DNA of 64,000 bases, from positions 124,001-188,000 of the forward strand of contig JAUZNX010000003.1 in the NCBI GenBank assembly GCA_030706745.1. The letters run 5' to 3'. Below, piece by piece: positions 1 through 9,091 of the stretch (within the stretch, counting starts at the first letter, position 1; every line of letters begins with the position of its first letter). This stretch comes from Bacteroidota bacterium (GTDB taxonomy: Bacteria > Bacteroidota > Ignavibacteria > Palsa-1295). A program made the translations under genes and the position numbers. The notes beneath the pieces were generated by a model. It was given only the letters and a program-made list of their open reading frames with translations, ran no database searches and was not told the DNA's origin.

Positions 1-30
1 GGGCCGCAGAAATCAAATTCTCGGACTGCA

Positions 31-1365
31 TCAATAATATTGGGCGAGGTCGTGAATGCTAATATATACGGTCTTTCGCGCAGCCGCCAACCATTTGGCA
101 GCTTCCTGCGACTGCTTCCATTGGATCGCGGCTGCCTCAAGATCGCGGTAATCCTCATCGAGAGATACTTTGTGCTCAGGTATATGGCGGAGGACCTTGA
201 CGATCTGCCAGCCGGTCCGGTTGCCAGAGTAGGCAATCTTGACGGGATGGCATACTTCACCTTCCTTGAGAGAATCAACCACCGCGCGTTGCTCTGCTGC
301 AAGATCCTCGAGCCGAATGCGGCCCAGCGATCCTCCGAAGGACCGCGTTTCGGGATCGTCCGAATAGGTCGATGCCAACTTGGCGAAGTCTTCACCATTC
401 ATCGCACGCGCGCGAATCAACTCCAGCGAATCACGAGCAGCCGCCTCGTCCACCGAACTTACGGTTGGCTTAATCAGGATCTGCGCGACATGAATCTCTT
501 CACCACGACGCTCCAGCAGCTTAATAATGTGATAGCCTTGCTCGGTTGTCACTACGTTGGAGACTTCACCAGGCTTTAGCGCAAATGCCGCCTCCTCGAA
601 TGCCGGGAGGAACGTCCCGCGGGGAAAAAATGCACCAAGATCACCGCCACTCGCTGCCGTGCTGTGTTGTGAATACCTACGAGCCAACTCCGCAAAGTCT
701 GCTCCGTGATGCAGAGAATCGACGAGCGATCGCGCAAACGCGAGCGACCGTTGCTTTTGATCGCCCTGCGGTGTGATCAGCTTCACGATCGTTGCCAATT
801 CCACACCTGCGCCAACCGTTGGCAGCGAATCCTTATAAAGATTATAGAACTCGGCCACATCTTGTCGGGAGACATTCTGTACCCGTGGCATCGACTTCTC
901 TTGCTCTTTCTGAACGAGTATTGTTTCGCGAGTTCGGTCTCGAATGCTAGGCGTGGACTTCAACTCGGATATTGACTGGCCAAATGCCTTCTCTACTGCG
1001 GACTCACTGCCAAACCGCGCAACATAGCTTTTGATCCGTTGGTCGAGTGCTTGATCGATCTCCGCATCCGTTACCGTGATGGAGTCTTCATCGGCCTTGG
1101 CGAGCGCTACCTTTTGGTCGATCTCCATATCGAGAATCTGGCGACGCAAACGCATCATGCTATCAGCTGGCATCTCAGCCATGCCGCGCTGCATAACGAA
1201 GAGCTGCGCCTGCGCCTCAATCGAAGACTTCAAAATGGGATGCCTGCCGACGACCGCAACAACGGCATCGAGCCTCTGACCTTCCTTAAGAGTGACTGGT
1301 GCCTGGGCCGCCGCTCGAATGGTAAGACCGAAGAAAATCAGGAGAAAGAAACGACTGAATCTCAT
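31..1365 (-). CDS. SurA-like periplasmic chaperone / peptidyl-prolyl isomerase
   Basis: The 444-residue product begins with a signal peptide (hydrophobic residues 5-19, ending AAAQ). A helical SurA-type N-domain follows (about 25-180), then two parvulin (rotamase) domains near 185-285 and 290-400. The domains show typical parvulin elements: GGDLGAFF, a YHIIKLLERR closing strand and FGGSLGRI. Length and order match SurA (428 residues in E. coli), which escorts unfolded outer-membrane proteins across the periplasm. It lies downstream of a second parvulin gene on the same strand, but a terminator separates them, so it probably has its own promoter. Family assignment is firm; clients are unknown, though the many barrel and T9SS genes nearby are natural candidates. 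Confidence 0.9.
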   Translation of the reverse strand: MRFSRFFLLIFFGLTIRAAAQAPVTLKEGQRLDAVVAVVGRHPILKSSIEAQAQLFVMQRGMAEMPADSMMRLRRQILDMEIDQKVALAKADEDSITVTDAEIDQALDQRIKSYVARFGSESAVEKAFGQSISELKSTPSIRDRTRETILVQKEQEKSMPRVQNVSRQDVAEFYNLYKDSLPTVGAGVELATIVKLITPQGDQKQRSLAFARSLVDSLHHGADFAELARRYSQHSTAASGGDLGAFFPRGTFLPAFEEAAFALKPGEVSNVVTTEQGYHIIKLLERRGEEIHVAQILIKPTVSSVDEAAARDSLELIRARAMNGEDFAKLASTYSDDPETRSFGGSLGRIRLEDLAAEQRAVVDSLKEGEVCHPVKIAYSGNRTGWQIVKVLRHIPEHKVSLDEDYRDLEAAAIQWKQSQEAAKWLAAARKTVYISIHDLAQYY

Positions 1366-1530
1366 AGTTAAAATTGCAACTGAGTGGAAGTCTTTCGGCG
1401 GCGGCTTAGTTCAGACATTATTTTTTCATTGGGGAACTGTCATTCCATCTTCACCAAAACGTCTAGCCGGCAGAAGGCTGACAAGGCTAGCTGGGGGCTT
1501 CGCGAGTTCCTGCGCGCTCGGTTATTGAAG

Positions 1531-1574
1531 CGAAAAAGAAAAGGCCGGTAGCGATTGAGCTCCGGCCTTCAAAA
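1531..1574 (-). terminator. Intrinsic terminator after the triple-parvulin gene
   Basis: An 8-bp GC-rich stem (1541-1548 with 1562-1569, AAGGCCGG/CCGGCCTT) closes a 13-nt loop. On the minus strand a T-rich run follows. It sits just past the stop codon at 1589. The plus strand also has A/T flanks, so it could work in both directions. Confidence 0.75.
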
Positions 1575-1588
1575 ATAACCTGCAAGCT

Positions 1589-3811
1589 CTACTTCACGAC
1601 TGCGCTTTGGTCAGGTGTTTGGCCGTGCTGTTTCTGCCACTCGGAAGTGATCAGATGCTCGTTAATCTGCCGACCGTACTTGGTTCGGAGTTCCTCGACC
1701 CACTGTTGCCGCAGCTCATTGGCCCGATCATCCTGATACTGGCTGGCGACTTCCTGCCGGGCCTCCTCGAAGGTCTTCATGTGAACGGGCTCCCGCTTGT
1801 TCAGGCGGACAATCGAATAGCCCCCCTGGAACGCAAACGGCTCCTTAATTTCATCGGTCACGAAGTCGAATGCGCGCCGCGCCAGTTCGTTCTCGTCCTT
1901 CATCAGCAAACCCCAATGTCCAGCTTTTGCCTTGAAACCAGGGCGCTCCGTGTATTGCTTCGCGATTGTATCGAAGTTCTCGCCGGCCATGACGCGCTTG
2001 TACAATTGCTTGGCGAGCGAATCACTCGTCACGAATATTTCAGAAACATCGACACGTTCCGGCCAAAGGAATTTCGCCTTGTGTGCTTCATAGAAGGTCC
2101 GTTCATTGGAGCTGTCTGGTGTGACGCGTGACCAGACCTTCTTGTTTTCTAAATCGAACAAGATGATGCCGTTCTTGTAATCACCCATGATCTTTTCAAA
2201 CTCTGGATACTTCGTAGCCATGTTCCGACCTTCGATTGAGAGAGTAGATTCCTCGATATTCTTGGAAACAAGGTCATAGATCGCATTTCGCGCGAGAGGC
2301 GCGCCCTTTTGTGCATCCAGAGTATCAATAAGGGCTCCGACCGTCCAGTTGACATCACCGATCTGGAAAATGGTCTTCGAGCGATCTGTAAGCTTTCGCG
2401 CCCATGTGCTATCGGCGGAAGTACGGGATGAATCAACACGCGCCATGATATAATTCACCGCGTTTGAATCCACGCGAAGATGAAATTCCTTCTTTAGCCC
2501 CGCAAGGTACTTGTTCTTATCTTCTTCGAAGAAGAACCGCTTATAGAATTGCTTGAGCTGCTCCTTCGTCTCTTCGAATGTCTTCGGGCGGACCCCATTA
2601 ATACGCTTGATAAGATGGTAGCCGAAAGTTGTGCGAACGGGGCCGGAAATCTCACCATCCTTTAAGTTGTAGGCAGCACGGTCAAATGATGGCTCAGCAC
2701 GGTGGGCCGGGTCATCACGGCTGATGGTGTCCATTTCACCGCCACGGGCGGCGGAGAACTTGTCGTCAGATGATTCGCGAGCGACGTCTTCGAAGTTTGC
2801 ACCTGCCTTAATTTTCTGAAGGAGGCTATCGGCCTTGCGATAGTATACCATCGTGTCAATGTCTCCAGGACCCTGCGGCATGGCAACGAGAATGTGCTTG
2901 ACGTGAACCCCTCCCGTATGAGGGACTTTCTCGTAAAGATAGATCACATGGTATCCATAACGGGTTCGAACAGGAACCTTGGTATACTCCCCTGGCTGCA
3001 GACTAAAGACGGCGTCCTCGAAAGTACGAACCGTCATACCACCGGTAAAGAAGCCGAGATCGCCACCAACTTTGGCTGTCGATTTGTCATCGGAGCCTTC
3101 AAAGTTATCCGGGTTGGTTGAGTCCGGCCCAAAATGCTCCGAGCGCGCAAGGTAATTGGAGTCACCGCGCGAAAGAATCGCTCGATTTGCCGGGGACATT
3201 GCAATGTAGGAAAGGGGATAACCCTGGTCGAGCATTTTGATTGCGTGCATTGCCCTCTTATAGGCTTTGAGCGTATCGGCAGGGTCATTCCAATTCTTGA
3301 CACTTGCCAAGAAATGTCCGGCGCGGACCTCCCACTTGCGTCGCTCGAACATGGCTTTGATTGCAGGATCGGTTACCTCCTTATCGAGGATGTATGGCCC
3401 TGCCAGCATGTGACGATATCCTTCTATCTCTTTCAGAATTTTGGGATCTTTGTCCAAACCCTCTTCCCTTGCTTCCTGCAGCTTCAGTCGATAATCCGCG
3501 TAAATACTCAGAAAGTCTTTGAGGCTGTCGAGCGAAGTTCCATACGCAGTCTTTCCGTTCATCCGTTGATACGCGGATTCGAATTCCGTAAGCGCAACGC
3601 TTCCCCCCTTCCATTTGATGAGCCAGGGAGATTTGTCACCGGACACAGCCTCGTGACTGGCTCCAGCCTTCTTCTTTCCCTTTTGTGCCAATGCTGGCGT
3701 CGTCGATATGACGCTCATCGCAACAAGGCCAAAACTGACTAGACTCGTTGCAAACAATAGTCTGAACGTAAGCGAGGGATGTCTATGGCTCTTAAGACGT
3801 ATACTGCGCAT
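1589..3811 (-). CDS. Periplasmic peptidyl-prolyl isomerase with three parvulin domains
   Basis: The 740-residue protein has an N-terminal export signal (about 1-43, ending ALAQ). Three PpiC/parvulin-type segments are visible: near 190-290 (GGDLGFF, YGYHVIYLYE), 300-405 (VKHILVAM, GGEMDTIS, FGYHLIKR) and 560-680 (VSEIFVTSD, AGHWGLL, YSIVRLNKRE). The helical stretches between them resemble SurA/PpiD chaperone regions. There is no retained N-terminal anchor as in PpiD, so a soluble periplasmic protein is likelier. It lies upstream of the SurA-like gene, and together they form a folding pair for exported proteins. The three-domain make-up is larger than E. coli SurA or PpiD. Fold is firm; division of labour with its neighbour is inferred. 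Confidence 0.88.
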   Translation of the reverse strand: MRSIRLKSHRHPSLTFRLLFATSLVSFGLVAMSVISTTPALAQKGKKKAGASHEAVSGDKSPWLIKWKGGSVALTEFESAYQRMNGKTAYGTSLDSLKDFLSIYADYRLKLQEAREEGLDKDPKILKEIEGYRHMLAGPYILDKEVTDPAIKAMFERRKWEVRAGHFLASVKNWNDPADTLKAYKRAMHAIKMLDQGYPLSYIAMSPANRAILSRGDSNYLARSEHFGPDSTNPDNFEGSDDKSTAKVGGDLGFFTGGMTVRTFEDAVFSLQPGEYTKVPVRTRYGYHVIYLYEKVPHTGGVHVKHILVAMPQGPGDIDTMVYYRKADSLLQKIKAGANFEDVARESSDDKFSAARGGEMDTISRDDPAHRAEPSFDRAAYNLKDGEISGPVRTTFGYHLIKRINGVRPKTFEETKEQLKQFYKRFFFEEDKNKYLAGLKKEFHLRVDSNAVNYIMARVDSSRTSADSTWARKLTDRSKTIFQIGDVNWTVGALIDTLDAQKGAPLARNAIYDLVSKNIEESTLSIEGRNMATKYPEFEKIMGDYKNGIILFDLENKKVWSRVTPDSSNERTFYEAHKAKFLWPERVDVSEIFVTSDSLAKQLYKRVMAGENFDTIAKQYTERPGFKAKAGHWGLLMKDENELARRAFDFVTDEIKEPFAFQGGYSIVRLNKREPVHMKTFEEARQEVASQYQDDRANELRQQWVEELRTKYGRQINEHLITSEWQKQHGQTPDQSAVVK

Positions 3812-4134
3812 GAAGTGCTAACGATTGATGTGTGCGTGATACAGATGCAGACGTTGATGTCAGTGTTGACGCGAGTGCCGAGCGATATAGCTCACCGATC
3901 GACGAGATGCTCTGTTCCTCTCGGTACCCCACATGATCGCTCGTAGCTGGCAGACCAGCGCAAAGCGAATATCATACATGAAACCGGGCGGATAACTGTG
4001 GTTTCGGAACGGTTGACCCGCTGCAAAAGCCAATCCTGATTGAGCAAGTCAGCAACGCCGCACTGCAAACTTTTAGTTCGCCGGAGTCTTCGATGTTAAT
4101 GACGATTCAGGACTCAGTTTGAATCATTAGATGA
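3812..4134. other. Non-coding gap upstream of the triple-parvulin gene
   Basis: About 320 nt without a credible gene. It must hold the promoter for the minus-strand parvulin gene, but I find no clear TAnnTTTG-type box, repeat or RNA. Confidence 0.5.
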
Positions 4135-4178
4135 TCGGAAAGAAAGAAAAAGACCCCGCAAGCAAGCTGCAAACGGGG
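4135..4178 (-). terminator. Intrinsic terminator after the transketolase genes
   Basis: A perfect 7-bp stem GACCCCG/CGGGGTC (4149-4155 with 4171-4177) is followed on the minus strand by TTTTTCTTTCTTTCC. It lies about 27 nt past the stop codon of the transketolase C-terminal subunit. Confidence 0.85.
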
Positions 4179-4204
4179 TCAAATCTTTACATCGAACACA
4201 CCCG

Positions 4205-5245
4205 CTATTTTTTGCGAGCCAGAACGTTGTGGATCGCGGTCTTTACATCGCTTGATGTCAGTCCAAAATACTTCATAAGTTCGTCCGGCTTACCACTGCC
4301 GCCGAATGTGTCCTTGACACCGATGAACTCAACCGGAGTCGGGCATTCTTGCGCTAACACCTCAGAGACCGCACCCCCAAGGCCAGCTGTAATTTGGTGC
4401 TCTTCGGCGGTAACAATCGCTCCTGTTTCGCGAGCGGCTTTTAGGATTGCCGAGCGGTCGATCGGCTTGATGGTGGCCATATTGATGACTCGCACGTCTA
4501 TGCCTTCTGTCTCAAGCTCATACGCGGCAACCAGGGATTCCCATACCAAGGGTCCACATGCGATTACCGTAACATCTTTGCCTTCGCGGAACGTCTGTGC
4601 TTTCCCAAGTTCAAACGGAGTATCTTCGTGCGTGAAGCTTGGGACGTCCGAGCGCCCAAACCGAATGTAACACGGTCCGCAATGTTCGCCAATAGCGATG
4701 GTTGCCTTTTTCGTTTCGAGGTAATCACACGGGACGACCAGAGTCATGTTGGGTATCACTCGAACGATCGCAATTTCTTCAAGTGCCTGATGCGTGGCGC
4801 CATCTTCACCGACAGAAATGCCCGCATGACCGCCGCCGATCTTTACATTGGCGTCGTTATATGCCAATGAGATCCTAAGCATGTCCGTGTTGCGGCACGA
4901 TGCGAACGCACCGTAGGTCGCGAAGAACGGAATCATACCGCTAAGAGCGAGTCCAGCCGACACGAGTGTCGCCGTCGCTTCGGTGATGCCCATGGAGAAG
5001 AAGCGGTCCGGAAATTTGTCCCTAAAGTAGGAGGTCATAACCGAGCCGGTAATATCGCCGCCTATGACGACGACGTTTTCATATCGCTCGCCAAGCACCA
5101 CCAGTCCCTCGCCAAATCCGAAGCGCGTCGCTTTTTTACTGTGTGCTTCGAAGCGGAGTATGCCACCCGCTGCGCCATTTGTCCCGCCGTTCACCGCAAC
5201 GTCCTTGATTGAAAGTGTTTTGTCCAAGACTTCTGCAATTGCCAT
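4205..5245 (-). CDS. Transketolase, C-terminal subunit
   Basis: The 346-residue product carries the pyrimidine-binding (PYR) domain (about 40-200) and the C-terminal transketolase domain (215-340). Together with the upstream gene it forms a complete transketolase. The enzyme moves two-carbon units between sugar phosphates in the non-oxidative pentose phosphate pathway, using thiamine diphosphate. Features seen include GDITGSVMTSYF, the GITEATA segment with the glutamate expected to activate the cofactor, and HAGISVGEDGATHQ. AGGAAG precedes the ATG. The N-terminal subunit ends 31 nt upstream, so the two are almost certainly co-transcribed. Split transketolases are known in Bacteroidota and thermophiles. 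Confidence 0.93.
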   Translation of the reverse strand: MAIAEVLDKTLSIKDVAVNGGTNGAAGGILRFEAHSKKATRFGFGEGLVVLGERYENVVVIGGDITGSVMTSYFRDKFPDRFFSMGITEATATLVSAGLALSGMIPFFATYGAFASCRNTDMLRISLAYNDANVKIGGGHAGISVGEDGATHQALEEIAIVRVIPNMTLVVPCDYLETKKATIAIGEHCGPCYIRFGRSDVPSFTHEDTPFELGKAQTFREGKDVTVIACGPLVWESLVAAYELETEGIDVRVINMATIKPIDRSAILKAARETGAIVTAEEHQITAGLGGAVSEVLAQECPTPVEFIGVKDTFGGSGKPDELMKYFGLTSSDVKTAIHNVLARKK

Positions 5246-5276
5246 CTTAACTTCCTACCTTATTCCCTCTAACATT

Positions 5277-6227
5277 CTAGCCTAATTCGACAAGCGCCGC
5301 TTCTGCCTGCTCTGGCGTCGGAGGCTTCCCATGCCAGCGATAATCGTCCTGCATAAAGCTAACTCCGTTGCCCATAAATGTCTCGGCAACGATGCATGTT
5401 GGCTTGGCCTTCGTGTTTCGCGCTTCTTTAAACGCAGCTCGTAACTCACTAATATTATTGCCGTTGCACTCGATCACATGAAAATTGAATGCGCGAAATT
5501 TATCTGCGACTGAATCGAGCTTTAGTACATCTTCGGTACGGCCATCGATCTGACAATGGTTGCGGTCAACCACCATTGTGAAGTTGTCCAATTCCCAATG
5601 GGCAGCAATCAGCGCGGCTTCCCAAATTTCACCTTCGGAGAGTTCACCATCTCCTGTCAAAGCAAAAACATGTCGACCATTCTTATCAACTTTCTTGTCG
5701 GCGAGAGCCATGCCTACGGCAATCCCAAGTCCTTGACCGAGCGATCCGGTCGAACTTTCGATACCGGGGAGTCCCATGTCCCGTCCCGGATGTCCCTGCA
5801 ACCGTGAGTTGAATTTGCGGAGCGTGAGGAGTTCTGGCTTCGGGAAGAATCCAGCATTCGCCAGTGTTGAGTATAGTACCGGGCACATGTGACCGGCAGA
5901 GAGAATAAAGCGGTCGCGTTCCGGCCACCAAGGATTCTTCGGATCGTACCGCATCACGCCGCCAAAATAAAGCGTGGCAAAAATATCTGCCGAGCCAAGT
6001 GGTCCCCCAGAATGACCGCTCTTCGCTTCGACGAGTTCGCGTACGATGTCTCGCCGGATTTCCTTCGCAATTGCCTGTAGGTCTTCGTCCGAATTGTCCG
6101 CTGAATTCTTGAACGGCACGAATGCTTCGTAGCCGTATTTCTTAATAAGTTCAGGATTCGGAACGGGGCGCGACGGGCCGTGAAAACCGGTCGTGATTGG
6201 GTAGATTTGGTGTGTTAGTCTTGCCAT
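5277..6227 (-). CDS. Transketolase, N-terminal (thiamine diphosphate-binding) subunit
   Basis: This 316-residue protein is the PP (cofactor-binding) half of transketolase. It contains SGHSGGPLGSADI and SAGHMCPVLY in the active-site region and the thiamine diphosphate/Mg motif starting GDGELSEGEIWE and ending about 30 residues later at the NH pair of VDRNHCQ. The C-terminal subunit follows 31 nt downstream, giving a two-gene operon ended by the terminator at about 4150. The N-terminus is about 40 residues longer than the minimal subunit. No strong Shine-Dalgarno precedes the ATG. Confidence 0.93.
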   Translation of the reverse strand: MARLTHQIYPITTGFHGPSRPVPNPELIKKYGYEAFVPFKNSADNSDEDLQAIAKEIRRDIVRELVEAKSGHSGGPLGSADIFATLYFGGVMRYDPKNPWWPERDRFILSAGHMCPVLYSTLANAGFFPKPELLTLRKFNSRLQGHPGRDMGLPGIESSTGSLGQGLGIAVGMALADKKVDKNGRHVFALTGDGELSEGEIWEAALIAAHWELDNFTMVVDRNHCQIDGRTEDVLKLDSVADKFRAFNFHVIECNGNNISELRAAFKEARNTKAKPTCIVAETFMGNGVSFMQDDYRWHGKPPTPEQAEAALVELG

Positions 6228-6320
6228 CTTGGGAGTATTTCGGCCAGCTCTTTAGCTTAGCCGCCGCAAGAAGCAAACGAGAGGAGAAATGGTTTCAGAC
6301 ACAGGGGCATGGATTGGACA

Positions 6321-6361
6321 AAAATATGAGGGCGGCAGGATGACTCGTCATCTGCCGCCCT
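6321..6361 (-). terminator. Intrinsic terminator after hsp20
   Basis: A long stem built on GGGCGGCA (6330-6343) and TGCCGCCC (6348-6360) with a CTCG loop is followed on the minus strand by CATATTTTTG. It is placed just beyond the Hsp20 stop codon. Confidence 0.8.
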
Positions 6362-6384
6362 TTGTAACTGTGATTCGCGAGTGC

Positions 6385-6897
6385 TTAAGAAGCTTTGGCT
6401 CGGCCGTTGCCTTGCGATATTTCAGCCTTTCGGCTCGCGCCGTTCGAAGCGATCTTGACCTCGCGTTCTTTCGGAGTGGATGGCACCGTCTTCGGAACCA
6501 GGATTTCCAGGACTCCATCTTTGAAGTTAGCCTGAATGTCCTCTTCCTTTACGTCTTCGGGCAGTGTGAACTGCCGTACGAATTCACCGTAAGACCGTTC
6601 CATCCGGTAAAAGTTACGGTCATGATGTTCCTCTTCCCTCTTCTTCTCGCCGCGGATGGTGAGTACACCTTCCGAAATCGTAATCTTCACGTCCTCGGAA
6701 GCAAGCCCAGGAAGCTCAGCGATGAAGTAGAGGTTGTCCTTGTCCTCATTGATATCGACGGAAGGCATGTAGCCGCCTTGCTTCGCTGTGAGCGTCGGGA
6801 AGTTGAAGAAGTTGTGATCGAAGTCTTCAAAGAGCCTGCGCATTCCGCGCGTCATGAGGTCGAAATCGCCTCGAGGTTCCCATTTTGTGATAGCCAT
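6385..6897 (-). CDS. Small heat-shock protein, Hsp20/alpha-crystallin family
   Basis: The 170-residue protein has the alpha-crystallin domain at about 45-145. It shows the family marks GVLTIRGEKK and the closing A-x-F-K-D-G-V-L-E-I element (ANFKDGVLEI, about 126-135), followed by a short charged tail. These ATP-independent holdases bind unfolding proteins in the cytoplasm. AGGAG sits correctly before the ATG. It is a single-gene unit with its own terminator. Unlike groES, no CIRCE inverted repeat is visible upstream, so heat control would need another route. Confidence 0.95.
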   Translation of the reverse strand: MAITKWEPRGDFDLMTRGMRRLFEDFDHNFFNFPTLTAKQGGYMPSVDINEDKDNLYFIAELPGLASEDVKITISEGVLTIRGEKKREEEHHDRNFYRMERSYGEFVRQFTLPEDVKEEDIQANFKDGVLEILVPKTVPSTPKEREVKIASNGASRKAEISQGNGRAKAS

Positions 6898-7092
6898 TGG
6901 TTTCTCCTGAGATGGATTGTGAGATGTAAAAGGTTACCCGTTCTCGAAATGAGGTGATTGCTCCCCATATCGATCCGGTGACAGAGATTGTTACCTAACC
7001 GCATTCGAAACTACGTGCCATCTCGATGAACGCCCTAATTATGGGCATTCCTGAAAACCGCGTGAAAGTCCCTCTGCCAAACTTACAGATCT

Positions 7093-7132
7093 GGTCGGAA
7101 AATATTTCCGGCCGTCTGCAAAAAGTACAGAC
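7093..7132. promoter_or_regulatory. Two adjacent dyads upstream of the TPR gene
   Basis: CGGAAA-ATA-TTTCCG (7096-7110), extendable to about 9 bp per arm with one mismatch, is followed by GTCTG-N9-CAGAC (7114-7132). They lie about 80 nt before the TPR start codon. They look like operator sites or a small hairpin pair; no regulator is known. The rest of the gap 6898-7210 shows nothing firm. Confidence 0.35.
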
Positions 7133-7210
7133 TGACTTTCCACACTTTGATATTAGCTGAACCAATCGCACTCGGCCAGGTTTCATGAATATCTTCGGAG
7201 GAAGATCCAC

Positions 7211-8779
7211 ATGACAATCAAAGATCTTTTCGAGATTGGCGAAGCTTACGAGCAACGTGGAAAACTCGATCTCGCCCGCCGCACATATGCCCGAATCGTC
7301 TATCTTCATCCCGAAGAGATCGGAGCGTACCACAAACTCTCCCTTCTTGCGATGAAGGAAGGCGATCACCGGCAAGCGCTTGCCTTCATCGATAAAGGGC
7401 TGGCACTCGATCGGAATGCGGTTGGACTTTGGAACAATCGTGGCCTGGCATTTACTGAGTTGGGTTGTGTAGGCGAAGCACATGACTCGTTTCAAGCTGC
7501 GCTTGCTGTCCGGCCGAATAATGTTCCAGCACGCTACAATCGAGGCCGCCTTCTCATGTCAGAAGGTCAATTCGTTGAAGCGGAGCAAGAATTTCGCCTC
7601 GTTACCATATTGGCGCCCGCCTCGTTCGATGCCTATCTGAACCTTGCCCTGGCCCTGCGTGAGCTTCATCGTTTTGAAGAGGCCTCTAATGTCTTCAAAG
7701 TAGCGCTTTCCCTTGAACCGAAGAGCTTAGAAGCCCTCCGAGAAAATGGCTGGGCACAGTATTTCGCACATCAGTTTGACGATGCCGTAGCTACATTTCG
7801 GAAGGCAATTGCGCTTGATCCTTCGGACCCGGTCACCCATTATCGATTCGCACATGTGTTGTTGAGTACCGGGGATCTCGCCCGTGGTTTCTGCGAGTAT
7901 GAATGGCGCTTCCAAACCCCGGGTTGGAAATCGCGCCGCTCCTTCACTCGAAAGGAACAATGGAATGGTGAGCCGCTCCACGGTGAGACATTACTCGTCC
8001 ATGCCGAGCAAGGACTTGGCGATTCGCTCCAATTTGTTCGCTTCGTGAGTGAACTGGCGAAGATGGACTGCGAAGTTGTTGTCGATATTCAGCCAGACTT
8101 GTACAGGCTTTGTTCGAACTCAATGAAGTTCGCGAATGTGCGGTGGAGCCGGAGCGAAGCACTGCCGGGTTCTTCGTTGCAGATACCCCTACTCTCGATT
8201 GTCTCCGCATTAGGCCTAACGTATGAGACACTCCCGGCCTTTAAACCATACCTCGCGCCGCGCGCCGCTAGCGTGACAGAATGGCGAGGTAAGCTCAACC
8301 GCCTCACCGGGATTGGCTGGGGACGTGAGGTTCAACGTCGAAAGCAGCGGCGCGTCGGACTTGTTTGGGCGGGCGACCCGAATAATCCGGACGATCGCAA
8401 CCGCTCGATGAAATTTGAGACTCTCCTGCCAATCATCGAGACTCACAAGCAGAACGCAATCTTCTTCAGCCTTCAAAAGGGAAAACATGCAGATCATCCG
8501 CTGGTGATCGAACTTGGGGATGAGCTATCGGATTTTGGAGATACTGCGGCGGTCCTGCAGAATCTTGATCTCATCATCGCCGTGGATACCTCGATCGTTC
8601 ATCTTGCCGGAGCGATGGGCAAGACCGTCTGGACGATGCTCTCGCACACGCCTGATTGGCGATGGGTGATTGGTAAAGATGATACGAAATGGTACCCGAC
8701 AATGTCGCTCTTCTGGCAAAAAGAGCCGGGCAACTGGGACAATGTCATCGCTGATGTAATAGAGGCTCTAAAAAACTAA
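7211..8779 (+). CDS. TPR protein with C-terminal glycosyltransferase-like domain
   Basis: The 522-residue protein starts with about six tetratricopeptide repeats (residues 1-235; A-x3-Y-x2-A and LxPxS spacing). The C-terminal half resembles the GT-B fold region seen in TPR-glycosyltransferase fusions: LLVHAEQGLGDSLQFVRF near 265, VGLVWAGDPNNPDDRNRS near 380, IAVDTSIVHLAGAMGKTVW near 455 and DWRW..WYPTM near 485. The family is related to heptosyltransferases and OGT-like enzymes, and many members are linked to glycosylation of surface proteins or polysaccharide. Donor and acceptor are unknown. There is no signal peptide, so it is cytoplasmic. GGAGGA precedes the ATG. It is monocistronic, followed by two tRNA genes. 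Confidence 0.8.
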   Translation: MTIKDLFEIGEAYEQRGKLDLARRTYARIVYLHPEEIGAYHKLSLLAMKEGDHRQALAFIDKGLALDRNAVGLWNNRGLAFTELGCVGEAHDSFQAALAVRPNNVPARYNRGRLLMSEGQFVEAEQEFRLVTILAPASFDAYLNLALALRELHRFEEASNVFKVALSLEPKSLEALRENGWAQYFAHQFDDAVATFRKAIALDPSDPVTHYRFAHVLLSTGDLARGFCEYEWRFQTPGWKSRRSFTRKEQWNGEPLHGETLLVHAEQGLGDSLQFVRFVSELAKMDCEVVVDIQPDLYRLCSNSMKFANVRWSRSEALPGSSLQIPLLSIVSALGLTYETLPAFKPYLAPRAASVTEWRGKLNRLTGIGWGREVQRRKQRRVGLVWAGDPNNPDDRNRSMKFETLLPIIETHKQNAIFFSLQKGKHADHPLVIELGDELSDFGDTAAVLQNLDLIIAVDTSIVHLAGAMGKTVWTMLSHTPDWRWVIGKDDTKWYPTMSLFWQKEPGNWDNVIADVIEALKN

Positions 8780-8877
8780 ACAGCAAAGTGCACCTACCGG
8801 GGGAACGCGAAAACCACATGGCCGGTTTTTGCGGCGCTCTATGAATGGATACCGACTGTTCGTAAGCGAATGGACCT

Positions 8878-8911
8878 CATTCGTAATTCGTCATTCGTAA
8901 TTCGTCATTGG
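8878..8911. repeat. Exact tandem 14-nt word just upstream of tRNA-Ile
   Basis: CATTCGTAATTCGT occurs twice back to back (8878-8891, 8892-8905), followed by a partial third copy (CATTGG). The word is itself built from ATTCGT units. Confidence 0.8.
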
Positions 8912-8915
8912 CGTG

Positions 8916-8989
8916 GGGCCTATAGCTCAGTTGGTTAGAGCGTCCGCCTGATAAGCGGGAGGTCAGTGGTTCAACTCCACTTAGGCCCA
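8916..8989 (+). tRNA. tRNA-Ile (anticodon GAT)
   Basis: A complete 74-nt cloverleaf. The acceptor stem is GGGCCTA/TAGGCCC with discriminator A at 8989. The anticodon GAT is at 8950-8952 in a CTGATAA loop, and the T-arm carries GTTCAACTC. CCA is not encoded. Confidence 0.95.
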
Positions 8990-8993
8990 CACG

Positions 8994-9087
8994 GGGAAAA
9001 TATGAAATATGAAGTATGAGATATGAAGAGAGTCAGTCTGGAGTAAGGACTGAGTCATATTTTATACTTCATCTTTCATATTTTCCC
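8994..9087. repeat. Imperfect inverted repeat made of 'ATATGAAG' words between two tRNAs
   Basis: The left arm (8994-9025) is a degenerate tandem of ATATGAA/GTATGAG words. The right arm (9056-9087) is close to its reverse complement. A short spacer separates them, so the region can fold into a long hairpin. It fills nearly the whole spacer between tRNA-Ile and tRNA-Ala. Confidence 0.75.
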
Positions 9088-9091
9088 ACCG

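Noticed and set aside
4131-4670. Open frame antisense to the transketolase C-subunit
   Set aside because: No motif or signal; overlaps a conserved enzyme and its terminator.
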